64,000 bases of DNA from Agreia sp. VKM Ac-1783 (GCF_900177765.1 NZ_FXWI01000003.1:496001-560000), one strand, 5' to 3'; positions 18,195 to 27,851 are shown, counted from the first letter of the stretch. A program made the numbers and translations. The notes: generated by a model not told the origin, from the sequence alone.

Positions 18195-20336
18195 ATGATG
18201 GTGGACGCGGTGAAGAACCAGATGAACAGCGATAGCTCTACGCAGCTCGCAGACCGGATCGAAGACAGCGAGAAGCTCGACGAGACGTCGGGCAGCATGA
18301 CGATCGACAAGGCGGATGCCCGCATCGACACGGCCGCGCTCGGCCAGTACCTGCTCGGTACCTGGGCGGATGCGCGCATCGCCGCTCGCAAGCTCACCGG
18401 CAGACCCGAGATGCAGCGGGTCGACGGTCAGACGCTCTCTGATCATCGTGACACCGTCTTCCACCAACTCGAGCTGCTCGTCGAGCACGGGGGAGTGCAC
18501 AAAGCGTTCCCGAAGAGCCTCGGCGGCGAAGACGACCACGGCGGCAACATCGCGGGCTTCGAAGAACTCGTCACGGCCGACCCCTCGCTTCAGATCAAGT
18601 CGGGCGTGCAGTGGGGTCTCTTCGGCGCGGCGGTGCTGCACCTCGGCACGCAGTACCACCACGAGAAGTTCCTTCCCGCGATCATGAGCCTCGAGGTTCC
18701 CGGCGCGTTCGCCATGACCGAGACGGGTCACGGCTCCGACGTCGCGGCCATCGCCACGACCGCCACGTTCGACGTGGGAAGCCAGGAGTTCGTAATCGAC
18801 ACTCCGTTCCGCGGAGCCTGGAAGGACTACCTCGGCAACGCCGCCATCCACGGCACCGCAGCTGTGCTATTTGCCCAGCTCATCACCGAGGGCATCAATC
18901 ACGGCGTGCACGCCTTCTACGTTCCGCTGCGCGATGCCGATGGGCAGTTCTTGCCCGGTGTCGGCGGCGAAGACGACGGACTCAAGGGCGGCCTGAACGG
19001 CATCGACAACGGCCGGTTGCACTTCACGAACGTGCGCATCCCGCGCGAGAACCTGCTCAACCGTTACGGCGATGTCGATGTCGACGGCACGTACTCGTCG
19101 CCCATCCAGAGCCCTGGCCGCCGCTTTTTCACCATGCTCGGCACGCTGGTGCAGGGCCGGGTCTCGCTCGACGGCGCCTCGGTCGCCGCGGCCAAGGTCG
19201 CGCTCGCGATCGCCGTTCGCTACGGCAACGAGCGGCGCCAGTTCACCGCGGGCAGCGACACCGACGAAGAGGTGATCCTCGACTATCAGGTGCACCAGCG
19301 GCGGCTGATTCCCCTCATCGCCACCACCTATGCGGCGAGCTTCGCGCACGAGCAGCTGCTCACCAAGTTCGACGGCGTCTTCTCTGGCGCCACCGACACG
19401 GATGCCGACCGGCAGGACCTCGAGACCCTCGCGGCCGCGCTGAAGCCGCTCTCGACCTGGCATGCCCTCGACACGCTCCAGGAGGCGCGCGAGGCGTGCG
19501 GCGGCGCTGGCTTCTTGGCCGAGAACCGCCTCGTCGGCCTGCGCGCCGACCTCGACGTGTACGCCACTTTCGAGGGCGACAACCACGTGCTGCTGCAGCT
19601 CGTCGCCAAGCGTCTGCTCACCGACTACAGTCGGCGCTTCGCCAAGGCCGACGTGGGCGTGCTCGCCCGCTACGTCGTCGAACAGGCAACCGACCGCACG
19701 GTCAGTGGCACAGGCCTGCGCACGCTCGCCCAGAACCTGTCGGATCGAGGATCTGTCGCTCGAAGCGTCGAGCAGCTGCGCGAAACCGGTGCCCAGCGCG
19801 CCCTGCTGACCGACCGGGTCGAGGCCATGGTCGCCGAGGTGGCCGGCAGGCTGCGCCCGGGAACGAAGGCCTCGAAGCAGGTCGCCGCAGATCTCTTCAA
19901 CGCCAACCAGAGTGCCGTCATCGACGCGGCCCGTGCCCACGCCGAACTGCTGCAGTGGGAGGCATTCACCGACGCCCTCGACCACATCGACGACGAGGGA
20001 ACCCGCGTCGTGCTCACCTGGGTGCGCGATCTGTTCGGCCTCGGCCTCATCGAGAAGCACCTGGCGTGGTACCTCATCAACGGTCGCCTCTCTCCGAAGC
20101 GCGCCCAGGCGGTCACGGCCTACATCGATCGGTTGATCGCGCGGCTGCGGCCGCACGCGCAAGACCTCGTGGATGCCTTCGGCTATGGCCCCGAGCACAT
20201 CCGCGCGTCGATCGCGACGGGCGCCGAGGCTACGCGTCAGAAGGAGGCACGCGACTACTACGCCGAGCAGCGCGCATCCGGTGAGGCCCCGATCGACGAG
20301 AAGACCCTGTCGAAGAAGCAGAAGGAGCGCATCTAG
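18195..20336 (+). CDS. Acyl-CoA oxidase/dehydrogenase-family flavoprotein
   Basis: A 713-residue protein with the length and layout of acyl-CoA oxidases, which oxidise acyl-CoA to trans-2-enoyl-CoA. The layout is an N-terminal helical domain, the FAD-binding beta domain (FAMTETGHGSDV, about residues 173-184), and a helical domain with the EACGGAGFLAENR block (about 432-444). The C-terminal acyl-CoA oxidase domain follows, from about 520. It ends in SKKQKERI. The start is either ATG of the ATGATG pair; GGAAGAGG favours the second. There is no operon partner. Oxidase versus dehydrogenase chemistry cannot be settled from sequence. Confidence 0.9.
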   Translation: MMVDAVKNQMNSDSSTQLADRIEDSEKLDETSGSMTIDKADARIDTAALGQYLLGTWADARIAARKLTGRPEMQRVDGQTLSDHRDTVFHQLELLVEHGGVHKAFPKSLGGEDDHGGNIAGFEELVTADPSLQIKSGVQWGLFGAAVLHLGTQYHHEKFLPAIMSLEVPGAFAMTETGHGSDVAAIATTATFDVGSQEFVIDTPFRGAWKDYLGNAAIHGTAAVLFAQLITEGINHGVHAFYVPLRDADGQFLPGVGGEDDGLKGGLNGIDNGRLHFTNVRIPRENLLNRYGDVDVDGTYSSPIQSPGRRFFTMLGTLVQGRVSLDGASVAAAKVALAIAVRYGNERRQFTAGSDTDEEVILDYQVHQRRLIPLIATTYAASFAHEQLLTKFDGVFSGATDTDADRQDLETLAAALKPLSTWHALDTLQEAREACGGAGFLAENRLVGLRADLDVYATFEGDNHVLLQLVAKRLLTDYSRRFAKADVGVLARYVVEQATDRTVSGTGLRTLAQNLSDRGSVARSVEQLRETGAQRALLTDRVEAMVAEVAGRLRPGTKASKQVAADLFNANQSAVIDAARAHAELLQWEAFTDALDHIDDEGTRVVLTWVRDLFGLGLIEKHLAWYLINGRLSPKRAQAVTAYIDRLIARLRPHAQDLVDAFGYGPEHIRASIATGAEATRQKEARDYYAEQRASGEAPIDEKTLSKKQKERI

Positions 20337-20511
20337 CACCGTGCACTGAGACCGCTGAACTCCCGGGTGGTACCCCGGTACGACGCGTTCCGATCAAGAC
20401 CGTCCCCGCGGGCGATTCGCTCGTCTTCGCCGACTTCTACTGTCGAAGAAGTGGGGGAGGGTCGGCCTCCTCCACGTCAACTTCACTGACGTGAATCGAC
20501 AGGAGATCGAC
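20337..20511 (+). promoter_or_regulatory. Upstream region of the ABC/two-component operon
   Basis: A 175-base gap between the acyl-CoA oxidase and the ABC operon. It contains the AGGAGA ribosome-binding site (20501-20506) and a CTTCG/CGAAG inverted repeat around 20422-20445 that could be a regulator site. Confidence 0.35.
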
Positions 20512-21438
20512 ATGATCGAAGCACAGTCCCTTACCAAGCGGTACGGCCAACGAACAGCGGTGGATGCCGCCAGCTTCACGGTGCGGCCGGGCAAGGTCAC
20601 GGGCCTCCTGGGCCCGAACGGCGCAGGCAAGTCCACGACGATGCGCATGATCGTGGGGCTCGACCGGCCCACGTCGGGCAGCGTTCGCGTGAACGGCCAC
20701 TTCTACGCCGAGCACTCGGCCCCGCTTCACGAAGTCGGAGCCCTGCTCGACGCGAAGGCCATCCACTCGGGCCGTTCGGCCTACAACCACCTTCTCGCCC
20801 TCGGCGCGACCCGCGGCATCGGCGCGGCCCGGGTCCGCGAGGTCATCGACCTCACCGGCCTGCAGGCCGTCGCAGGCAAGCGCGTCGGCGGGTTCTCGCT
20901 CGGCATGGGCCAGCGTCTCGGCATCGCGGCCGCTCTTCTAGGCGACCCGCAGACCCTCATTCTCGACGAGCCCATCAACGGTCTCGACCCCGAGGGCGTT
21001 CTCTGGGTGCGCGGCCTGCTCAAGCACCTCGCCGCCGAGGGCCGCACGATTCTGCTCTCGAGCCACCTCATGAGCGAGATGGCGATGACCGCAGATCACA
21101 TCATCGTCTTCGGTCGGGGCCGCGTCATCGCGGATGCCCCGGTGGCCGACATCGTCGGGCAGGGCGCGGTCACCTCGGTGCGCGTCTCGAGCCCGCAGGC
21201 CGCCGAGCTCGCCCGGCTGCTTGCCGCCCCGGATGTTCAGGTCACCTCGGCGAGCGGCTCGACTCTCGACGTGGCCGGCGTCTCGGCGGCGACCATCGGC
21301 GGCGTCGCCGCATCCAACGGTCTGGTGCTTCACGAGCTCACCACCGTCACCGGGTCTCTCGAAGAGGCCTACCTGCGTCTCACCGCAGACGAAGTCGAAT
21401 ATCACACGCAGTCCGTCACCCCGGAGGTTGTCCGATGA
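20512..21438 (+). CDS. ABC transporter ATP-binding protein (export type)
   Basis: A 308-residue ATPase of the DrrA/CcmA-like export family. It has Walker A GPNGAGKST (about residue 39), signature FSLGMGQR, Walker B LILDEPINGLDPEG, and a C-terminal extension of about 90 residues. The ATG at 20512 follows AGGAGA. It overlaps the permease gene by ATGA and heads a four-gene unit (ATPase, permease, histidine kinase, response regulator). This layout is typical of bacitracin- or antibiotic-sensing detoxification modules. The substrate is not known. Confidence 0.9.
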   Translation: MIEAQSLTKRYGQRTAVDAASFTVRPGKVTGLLGPNGAGKSTTMRMIVGLDRPTSGSVRVNGHFYAEHSAPLHEVGALLDAKAIHSGRSAYNHLLALGATRGIGAARVREVIDLTGLQAVAGKRVGGFSLGMGQRLGIAAALLGDPQTLILDEPINGLDPEGVLWVRGLLKHLAAEGRTILLSSHLMSEMAMTADHIIVFGRGRVIADAPVADIVGQGAVTSVRVSSPQAAELARLLAAPDVQVTSASGSTLDVAGVSAATIGGVAASNGLVLHELTTVTGSLEEAYLRLTADEVEYHTQSVTPEVVR

Positions 21439-22259
21439 GTACCCTTGCCCAACCCAGTCTCGCCCGTTCGAGCCACATCGACGCGTCGAACCGAGGGCTG
21501 AGTGCCACCGGCATTCTGCGCAGCGAGTGGATCAAGCTGCGGAGCCTGCGCTCCACCTGGTGGTCGTTCGGCATCATCTTCGCCATCCAGATCGGCATGG
21601 CGGTGCTGTTCTCGCTGACCGCGACCGACCGCTTTGCCCAGATCTCCGGTGCTGAGGCGACGAACGCGGCCGTCAGCGTCACGACCGTGGGGCTGCTCTT
21701 CGGCCAGCTGGTGATCGCCGTGCTCGGGGTGCTCGTGATCAGCGGCGAGTACGCGACCGGTCAGATCCGCTCGTCGTTCATGGCTGTGCCGAGCCGCCTG
21801 CCGGTGCTCGCTGCGAAGGCCATCGTCTTCTCGATCGCGACGTTCGTCGTGACCCTCGTCAGCATCGTGGTGGCCTACCTCGTCACGATGCCGATCCTCG
21901 CCGGCGTCGGAGTACAGGCCAACCCGTTCGATGGTGCCCTCTGGTTGCACTTCCTCGGCGCGGCCGCTTACCTCGTCTTCATCGGGCTGGTGTCACTCGG
22001 CATCGGGGCGGCACTCCGCTCGACTCCCGGCGGCATCGCGGCGAGCCTCGGTCTCATGCTGGTCGTGCCGACGGTCTTCCAGCTGATTCCCGCCGCGTGG
22101 TCGACGACTCTCGCGGAGTGGCTGCCCAGCTCGGCCGGCCGCAACCTCTACTACTGGGGCGGAACGTTTGAGCCCTGGCAGGCCCTGCTCGTTATGCTCG
22201 GATGGGTCGCCGTGTTCATCACCACCGCGGCTGTTCTGATGAAGCGAAGGGACGCGTAG
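21435..22259 (+). CDS. ABC transporter permease (ABC-2 type)
   Basis: A 274-residue membrane protein with six predicted helices. It starts with the family's SEWIKLRSLRSTWW cytosolic block and has the conserved SGEYATGQIRSSFMAVPSR loop after helix 2, typical of ABC-2 permeases paired with DrrA-like ATPases. The start overlaps the ATPase stop (ATGA). It forms the export pore with the preceding gene product and is probably regulated by the kinase/regulator pair downstream. Confidence 0.88.
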   Translation: MSTLAQPSLARSSHIDASNRGLSATGILRSEWIKLRSLRSTWWSFGIIFAIQIGMAVLFSLTATDRFAQISGAEATNAAVSVTTVGLLFGQLVIAVLGVLVISGEYATGQIRSSFMAVPSRLPVLAAKAIVFSIATFVVTLVSIVVAYLVTMPILAGVGVQANPFDGALWLHFLGAAAYLVFIGLVSLGIGAALRSTPGGIAASLGLMLVVPTVFQLIPAAWSTTLAEWLPSSAGRNLYYWGGTFEPWQALLVMLGWVAVFITTAAVLMKRRDA

Positions 22260-22264
22260 CTCTC

Positions 22265-23629
22265 GTGTCGACCGATCCAGCCGTGGCGCCTCAGGCCCAG
22301 GCTGGATCGTCGCGCGTTCTCCGCCCCAAGAGGGTGGAGGACTACGACCCTCAACGGCTCGGACTGCCGAAACCTCCCGGCTTCATCCGCACGTTCTTCC
22401 GCCGCAACCCGTGGATCATCGACGCGGTCCTGATGGGTTTGTTCTACTACGCGTCGATCGGCTCGGTCATCTCGTCGGCGACCGGCTCCGTGCCGATCGC
22501 CGTGGTTCTGTTCTCGGCCATCCTCTCTCTCGGCACGACGGCGGCCATCCTCTTTCGTCGCTTCGTCCCCCGCATCCTCGCGGGAGTCTCGAGCGTGCTG
22601 CTTCTGGCGATCTTCCCGGGAAACACAGGCTCGTCGGTCGGCATCATCGCGATGGCGATCGCCCTCTATGCGCTCGCGGTCTATCGCTCGGCGAGATCGG
22701 CATGGCTGTGGACGATCATCGGAACCATCGCTGCAACGTTGGGTGCGTTGTCGGCGGGCCTTCTCGACGTGGGAGTAGGGCTGGTCGCTTTCCTCGGCTA
22801 CGGCATGATGTTCGTGATCGCGACGCTCATCGGCATCAGCGTCGGCAACCGCGTGCGTTACATGGATGCGGTGTTCGCCCGCGCGGCGCAGCTGGCCCGC
22901 GAGCGAGACCAGCAGGCCCAACTCGCCACGGCATCCGAACGGGCCCGCATCGCCCGCGAGATGCATGACATCGTCGCCCACAGTCTCACCGTGATGATCG
23001 CCCTCGCAGACGGCGCGACTCGTGCCGCGACCAGCGATCCAGACCGGGCGAAGGATGCGATGGCGCACGTCTCGGAGATCGGCCGCACGTCGCTCACCGA
23101 CATGCGACGGGTGCTCGGAGTCCTGACCGAAGCCTCCGGCGATGGCTCCGGAGATGGATCGTCTGGCGGCGCCGTTCCGCTGGCCCCGCAGCCCACCTTC
23201 GATGAGCTGCGCCCTCTGATCGACTCCTATCGCGCCGCGGGGTTGCCCATCACGCTGACCGTCTCGGGCGCCGTGCCCGAGGATTCCGCCACGCAGCTCA
23301 CGGTCTTCCGGGTGGTGCAGGAGGCCCTGACGAACGCCCTGCGCTACGCACGAACGCCGTCGCGCGTCGAGGTGTCCGTCGACTTCACTGCGCCGAGCCT
23401 CACCGAGGTGACGGTGCGCGACGACGGACTCGAAGCCGCGGCCGACTCGCCACCCGTCTCGGTCGGCTCGGGCCGCGGGCTCATCGGCATGCGCGAACGC
23501 GTCGCGCTCTACGGGGGCACCGTCGAAGCCGGTCCCACCGAGCCGCGCGGCTGGCGAGTGGCGGCGCGAATCCCCACGGCAGCCCACCCCTCAGATCGTT
23601 CATCCCCAGACGAAAGCGCGCCCCAATGA
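22265..23629 (+). CDS. Sensor histidine kinase (NarL-type, HisKA_3)
   Basis: A 454-residue sensor kinase. After a basic cytosolic N-terminus there are several membrane helices (about residues 50-190), a linker coiled coil (FARAAQLARERDQQAQLATASERAR), and the HisKA_3 phosphoacceptor block AREMHDIVAHSL. A HATPase domain follows, with the N-box VVQEALTNALRYA and G-box GSGRGLIGMRERV. The GTG at 22265 lies five bases after the permease stop. It has no large extracellular domain, so it is an intramembrane-sensing kinase. The downstream response regulator overlaps by ATGA and is its partner. Confidence 0.9.
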   Translation: MSTDPAVAPQAQAGSSRVLRPKRVEDYDPQRLGLPKPPGFIRTFFRRNPWIIDAVLMGLFYYASIGSVISSATGSVPIAVVLFSAILSLGTTAAILFRRFVPRILAGVSSVLLLAIFPGNTGSSVGIIAMAIALYALAVYRSARSAWLWTIIGTIAATLGALSAGLLDVGVGLVAFLGYGMMFVIATLIGISVGNRVRYMDAVFARAAQLARERDQQAQLATASERARIAREMHDIVAHSLTVMIALADGATRAATSDPDRAKDAMAHVSEIGRTSLTDMRRVLGVLTEASGDGSGDGSSGGAVPLAPQPTFDELRPLIDSYRAAGLPITLTVSGAVPEDSATQLTVFRVVQEALTNALRYARTPSRVEVSVDFTAPSLTEVTVRDDGLEAAADSPPVSVGSGRGLIGMRERVALYGGTVEAGPTEPRGWRVAARIPTAAHPSDRSSPDESAPQ

Positions 23630-24336
23630 GTCTCGCCCCCGATTCCGCTGACGCCGTCGAACACCCGGCCGTGCGCATCCTGCTCGTCGACGACCAGGCT
23701 CTGCTGCGTGTCGGCATGCGCATGGTGCTCGAGTCGGAGCCCGGCTTCGAGGTCGTGGGCGAGGCCGGCGACGGCCGCGACGCCATTCGGCAGGCGCGCG
23801 CCTTGCGACCCGACGTGATTCTCATGGATGTGCGCATGCCCGTTCTCGACGGCATCGAGGCGACGCGCGAGATCGTGCGCGAGCAGGCGGCGAGCCGCAT
23901 CATCATTCTCACCACCTTCGACCTCGACGAGTACGCGTTCGCCGGCCTCCGCGCCGGCGCGAGCGGATTCCTGCTCAAAGACGCGCGGCCGACCGAGCTC
24001 GTCACGGCGATCCGGGCTGTCGCATCCGGTGACGCGGCCGTGTCGGCGCGCATCACCCGTGAGCTGCTCACGATGTTCGGCGACAGCCTTCCGGATGCGT
24101 CGGGCGGGCCCTCGCAGACGGCCTCGGCCGCGCGGCTGGCCGTGCTCACGGAGCGCGAACTCGAGGTGCTGACCGCGATCGGCGAGGGCTTGTCGAACAT
24201 GGAGATCGCGGCGCGCTTCGTGCTGTCGGAGTCGACGGTGAAGACCCACGTGGGCCGCATTCTGCAGAAGCTCGAGCTGCGCGACCGGGTGCACGCCGTG
24301 ATCCTCGCCTACGACACGGGGCTCGTGGGACGCTGA
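23626..24336 (+). CDS. LuxR/NarL-family response regulator
   Basis: A 236-residue two-component regulator. The receiver domain has acidic pocket D22/D23, phosphoacceptor D68 in VILMDVRMP, and a Lys in FLLKDARP. The C-terminal HTH is LTERELEVLTAIGEGLSNMEIAARF with STVKTHVGRILQKL. The ATG overlaps the kinase stop (ATGA). It most likely activates the upstream ABC operon. It is followed 22 bases later by a separately promoted peptidase gene. Confidence 0.92.
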   Translation: MSLAPDSADAVEHPAVRILLVDDQALLRVGMRMVLESEPGFEVVGEAGDGRDAIRQARALRPDVILMDVRMPVLDGIEATREIVREQAASRIIILTTFDLDEYAFAGLRAGASGFLLKDARPTELVTAIRAVASGDAAVSARITRELLTMFGDSLPDASGGPSQTASAARLAVLTERELEVLTAIGEGLSNMEIAARFVLSESTVKTHVGRILQKLELRDRVHAVILAYDTGLVGR

Positions 24337-24346
24337 CGCTGTCTTC

Positions 24347-24358
24347 TAAAATCGGTGC
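24347..24358 (+). promoter_or_regulatory. -10 box of leaderless pip
   Basis: TAAAAT (24347-24352), six bases, then ATG at 24359. It is the best-matching -10 in the window. Confidence 0.65.
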
Positions 24359-25318
24359 ATGCGCACTCTCTACCCCGAAATCGAGCCCTTCGACTCCGGC
24401 CTTCTCGATGTCGGAGACGGTCAGTCGATCTACTGGGAGACGTCGGGCAACCCCGACGGCAAGCCGGTCGTGTTCCTGCACGGCGGACCAGGCGCCGGAT
24501 CGGGCCCGGCGCATCGTCGCCTCTTCGACCCGAGCCGCTACCTGATCGTCGTTCTCGACCAGCGCGGCTGCGGACGCAGTCTTCCCCACGCAAGCCAGCC
24601 CGGATTCGACCTCGCGACGAACACCACCTGGAATCTCGTGGCCGACCTCGAAAAGCTGCGCGAGCACCTCGGCGTCACTCGCTGGCAGGTGTTCGGCGGA
24701 TCCTGGGGTAGCACTCTCGCGCTCGCCTACGCCGAGACCCACCCCGATCGCGTGACGGAGTTGGTGCTGCGCGGCATCTTCACCCTGCGCCGATCCGAAC
24801 TCGCCTGGTTCTACGAGGGGGTCGGCGCCAACGAGGTGCTGCCCGACCTCTGGCCCGGATTCCTCGCCCCGGTACCCGTCGACGAACGCGGTTCTCTGAT
24901 CCAGGCCTACCACCGGCTGCTCAACGACCCCGACCCGGCCGTGCACGGGCCCGCGGCCGTCGCGTGGGCGACGTGGGAGGCATCCGCCATCACCCTGCTA
25001 CCGAAGCCGGAACTCGTCGCGGCCTTCGCCGACCCCGTCTACGCGCTTGCGTTCGCGCGCATCGAGAACCACTATTTCGTGAACGAGGGCTGGATGGAGG
25101 ACGGGCAGCTCATCGCGAATGCCGGTGTGCTCCGCGACATTCCGACCGTGATCGTGCAGGGTCGCTACGATCTCTGCACCCCGGCCGTCACCGCATGGGA
25201 TCTGCACGAGGCTCTGCCCGAGGCGGAGTTCCGACTGATTCCCGACGCCGGCCACGCGTTCGACGAGCCCGGCATCCTCGACGCGCTGATCGAGGCGACA
25301 GACCGCTTCGCCGTGTGA
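24359..25318 (+). CDS. pip: Proline iminopeptidase (prolyl aminopeptidase)
   Basis: A 319-residue alpha/beta-hydrolase that removes N-terminal proline from peptides in the cytosol. It has the oxyanion block HGGPGAGSG (about residues 41-49) and the nucleophile elbow GGSWGSTLAL (Ser at about 115). The charged DQRGCGRS block is present, with acid and His near the C-terminus (GRYDLCTP and DAGHAFDEP). Length and motifs are those of the S33 Pip family. It has its own leaderless promoter and ends before a pair of palindromic repeats. Confidence 0.93.
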   Translation: MRTLYPEIEPFDSGLLDVGDGQSIYWETSGNPDGKPVVFLHGGPGAGSGPAHRRLFDPSRYLIVVLDQRGCGRSLPHASQPGFDLATNTTWNLVADLEKLREHLGVTRWQVFGGSWGSTLALAYAETHPDRVTELVLRGIFTLRRSELAWFYEGVGANEVLPDLWPGFLAPVPVDERGSLIQAYHRLLNDPDPAVHGPAAVAWATWEASAITLLPKPELVAAFADPVYALAFARIENHYFVNEGWMEDGQLIANAGVLRDIPTVIVQGRYDLCTPAVTAWDLHEALPEAEFRLIPDAGHAFDEPGILDALIEATDRFAV

Positions 25319-25331
25319 GCGGGTTCCCCTC

Positions 25332-25424
25332 GCCGGTCGAGTAGGCCGCCCGCGGCCGCATCGAGACCACCGACAGGGATCTCGATACGTCGGCTCGTTC
25401 CTCGCGCGACTACTCGATCAGCGC
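25332..25424. repeat. Pair of GTCGAGTAG/CGATACG palindromic repeats
   Basis: Two inverted copies of the dispersed element (25332-25368 and 25378-25424). The right copy runs into the minus-strand gene and supplies its last codons and TAG stop. As a pair they can form a long hairpin and may terminate transcription from both sides. Confidence 0.75.
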
Positions 25425-26690
25425 AGGGTTATCGTCATCGTCGACGAAGCCTCCGACTGCCAGTTGAAGCGCCCGAGAGAAGGCGTGCGCTCGGTCGGGC
25501 TCCACCACGTACCGGATGCCTCCGGCTGGCACGGGCGTCTCGGTCAGCGCACCCGAGGCGGCGAGTTCACCGAGCACCGCCACCGTGCGCTCCGACGCGT
25601 ACTCGTTCGACAGGCGATGCACCTCGGCCGACAACTCTTCGTCGTCGTCACCGAACAGGCCTTCGTCATCGGGGTCGTCGTGATCGGGGCGTGCGTCGTC
25701 GAAGACCAGATTGAGCGCGTCGACCGATGCGCCGGGCAGTAGCTCGGGCGAGAGAGCCACGCAGAGCTGGCCGATGACCCGGATGGTGACCTCCGAACCC
25801 AACTCTGTGTCGGCATCCAGCTCTTTCGTGAGCCACCAGGTGAGGTAGTGACGCACGAAGGCCACCCGCAGGTCGAGGGCCGCGGCTGCGTCACCGTCGC
25901 CCCAGGAACGGAAGCCCGAGCCGGCGCGCAGTGAGGTGCCGTCGAGCGCGATGATCTTCGACTCTGCGAGGGCGTACCACCAGGCCGAGATCGGCTGCGA
26001 GTCCCACATGCTGCTGCCGGGTACCTGGCGCTGCGACGGAAGACCCAGCAGTCCCTCGACGATGGGAATGTCCGCGGTGCGCAGGGCTCCCGTGGCCGTG
26101 AGTGTCTTCTCGGCGCCGATCCAGGCGAGGAACTCGGGGATCGCTGCGATGACAGACCAACGGTCGAGCGACGCGATCTGTGCATCGACGGGAGCGGCTT
26201 CGACAGTCTCGAGGCTCTCGACCAGCAGGGTGAAGAAGCCCGAAGCGGCCCCACCCTCGTCTCCGGTGAGCTCGTGGATGATCTCCGAGCTCTCCTCGAG
26301 CTCGGCCGTTGTGCCGCGCCAGCGCTCGGTTTCGATCAGGAAGTCGAGCAGATGATCGAGCACGTCGACGACCGACGCACCCTCCCAGATGGGATCGTCG
26401 AGTTCTGCTTCGTCGGCCTCGTCGAAATGATCGAGCAGCGCATCGAGGGTGTCGGGCACCGGATGCGTGAGGGTGCGTTTTCCGGGAAGGTCGGCCGTGA
26501 TCGCGTTGAGCCGCGAAAACGAGGCGAGCATCGCTGCGGGAGTGGGGTGATCGTCGAGCCCCTCTGCGTGCGTCTTGTACCAGGTGCCGAACGCGAGAGT
26601 CAGGGCGGAGATCGCGGTGGGGGACGTGCCGACGGAGCGGGACACTCCGGTGCGCTTCTTTGCGTTGGATCGCTTCTTGCTGGTGGGCAT
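25410..26690 (-). CDS. Uncharacterised actinobacterial protein with acidic C-terminus
   Basis: A 426-residue protein that I do not recognise. It starts with a basic segment (MPTSKKRSNAKKRTG). The body is rich in acidic residues and helices, with an Asp/Glu cluster at about 355-375 (ARPDHDDPDDEGLFGDDDEE) and another at the end (FVDDDDNPALIE). No transmembrane segment or catalytic motif is seen. GGAGAG lies before the ATG at 26690. The last codons and stop lie inside a palindromic repeat, so the original C-terminus may have been altered by the insertion. It is divergent from the next membrane protein. Confidence 0.75.
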   Translation of the reverse strand: MPTSKKRSNAKKRTGVSRSVGTSPTAISALTLAFGTWYKTHAEGLDDHPTPAAMLASFSRLNAITADLPGKRTLTHPVPDTLDALLDHFDEADEAELDDPIWEGASVVDVLDHLLDFLIETERWRGTTAELEESSEIIHELTGDEGGAASGFFTLLVESLETVEAAPVDAQIASLDRWSVIAAIPEFLAWIGAEKTLTATGALRTADIPIVEGLLGLPSQRQVPGSSMWDSQPISAWWYALAESKIIALDGTSLRAGSGFRSWGDGDAAAALDLRVAFVRHYLTWWLTKELDADTELGSEVTIRVIGQLCVALSPELLPGASVDALNLVFDDARPDHDDPDDEGLFGDDDEELSAEVHRLSNEYASERTVAVLGELAASGALTETPVPAGGIRYVVEPDRAHAFSRALQLAVGGFVDDDDNPALIE

Positions 26691-26770
26691 GCGGTGCTCT
26701 CCATCGGTGCTCGGGGTGGGTCGTTCCATCGTAGGGCGGGGCCGGGGGATGTGATCTCGAGGTACGTCGC

Positions 26771-26783
26771 TATCGTGGTGCGG
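26771..26783 (+). promoter_or_regulatory. -10 box of leaderless membrane-protein gene
   Basis: TATCGT (26771-26776) seven bases before GTG 26784 and ten before ATG 26787. Confidence 0.4.
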
Positions 26784-27851
26784 GTGATGTTGGATACGAG
26801 TCCGCTGACGGCCCCGATCGATCGACGAGAGTTGCGGGCGTTTCGCCGAACCCTGCCATCCTCTGTGCGGCCGGGAATAACATCGGTCATTCTGCCTGTC
26901 GCCTTCATCCTGTTGTTCCCCGTGCTGCTGATCCTCCTCGACGGCGATTGGGCCTTCGGCGACGATCTGAGTTCGCTGGACCTGAGCGGGCGGATCGTGC
27001 CATACCTTGTGATGCCGCTCTTCGGAATCGTGCTTCTTGCTCGGGCTCTGTGGCGCCGCAACGGCGTCAGAACGTTCCGGCTGGACCGCTTCGCGCGCGC
27101 GAACGCTTTCTCTTACACGGCGAGGGAGGACGGGCCGCGGTTGCCCGGCATGATCTTTGCTCGGCAGGACGAGACCTCGGCATTCTCTACAGATATCGTT
27201 CGACGCGAGAGCGACCCGTCGTTCGTTGTCGCGAACCACACGCTCGCGACAGGATCCGGGAAGCAACGCCGGGAGTACCGCTGGGGCTACGTTGCGCTTC
27301 GGCTGAATACCCCTCTGCCCCACATCGTCCTTGACGCCCAACGCAACAATGCCTGGGGTGCGTCATCGTTGCCGCTCTCGCTGGCATCGCGGCAACAGCT
27401 GTCTCTCGAGGGAGACTTCGACCGCCATTTCGCTCTCTACTGCCCCGAGGGCTATGAGGCCGATGCCCTGTACCTCTTCACCCCCGACGTCATGGCTCGA
27501 CTGATCGACAGCGCCGCGCTCTTCGACGTCGAGATCATCGATGACTACGTGTTCCTCTATAGCCAGGAGGAAGTTTCGACTCTCGACCCCGCCCGATGGC
27601 AGCAGGTGCTCGCGGCCGTCGACGTCTTCTGCCAGAGAGTCGCGCAGTGGGAGCGGTGGAGAGACGACCGGATCGAGGTCGACGCGCCGACGGAGAGGGC
27701 GGGCGACGCTGTGCCATACTCGGCGCGCAGAACGGGCGTCGCAAGCCAGGGTCGACGTCTTGCCCGCCGCTCGAACCTCTGGCGCGTCGTTCTCATCATC
27801 CCCGTGGTCATCGTTCTGTACGGTCTCTTCGACGCCATGTTCTTCCGGTAG
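26784..27851 (+). CDS. Uncharacterised membrane protein
   Basis: A 355-residue protein of unknown function. It has two N-terminal hydrophobic segments (about residues 35-60 and 75-95) and a large soluble middle that includes a WGYVALRLNTPLPHIVLDA stretch. A single C-terminal helix (LWRVVLIIPVVIVLYGLFDAMFF) follows a basic patch. The pattern resembles actinobacterial DUF-type proteins annotated only as hypothetical. The start is GTG 26784 or ATG 26787; a TATCGT box seven bases before the GTG suggests leaderless expression. No operon partner is seen. Confidence 0.7.
   Translation: MMLDTSPLTAPIDRRELRAFRRTLPSSVRPGITSVILPVAFILLFPVLLILLDGDWAFGDDLSSLDLSGRIVPYLVMPLFGIVLLARALWRRNGVRTFRLDRFARANAFSYTAREDGPRLPGMIFARQDETSAFSTDIVRRESDPSFVVANHTLATGSGKQRREYRWGYVALRLNTPLPHIVLDAQRNNAWGASSLPLSLASRQQLSLEGDFDRHFALYCPEGYEADALYLFTPDVMARLIDSAALFDVEIIDDYVFLYSQEEVSTLDPARWQQVLAAVDVFCQRVAQWERWRDDRIEVDAPTERAGDAVPYSARRTGVASQGRRLARRSNLWRVVLIIPVVIVLYGLFDAMFFR

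Noticed and set aside
26691-27341. Long N-terminal extension of the hypothetical protein ending at 25410
   Set aside because: It would overlap the divergent membrane gene in antisense. A good GGAGAG plus ATG at 26690 gives the natural start.
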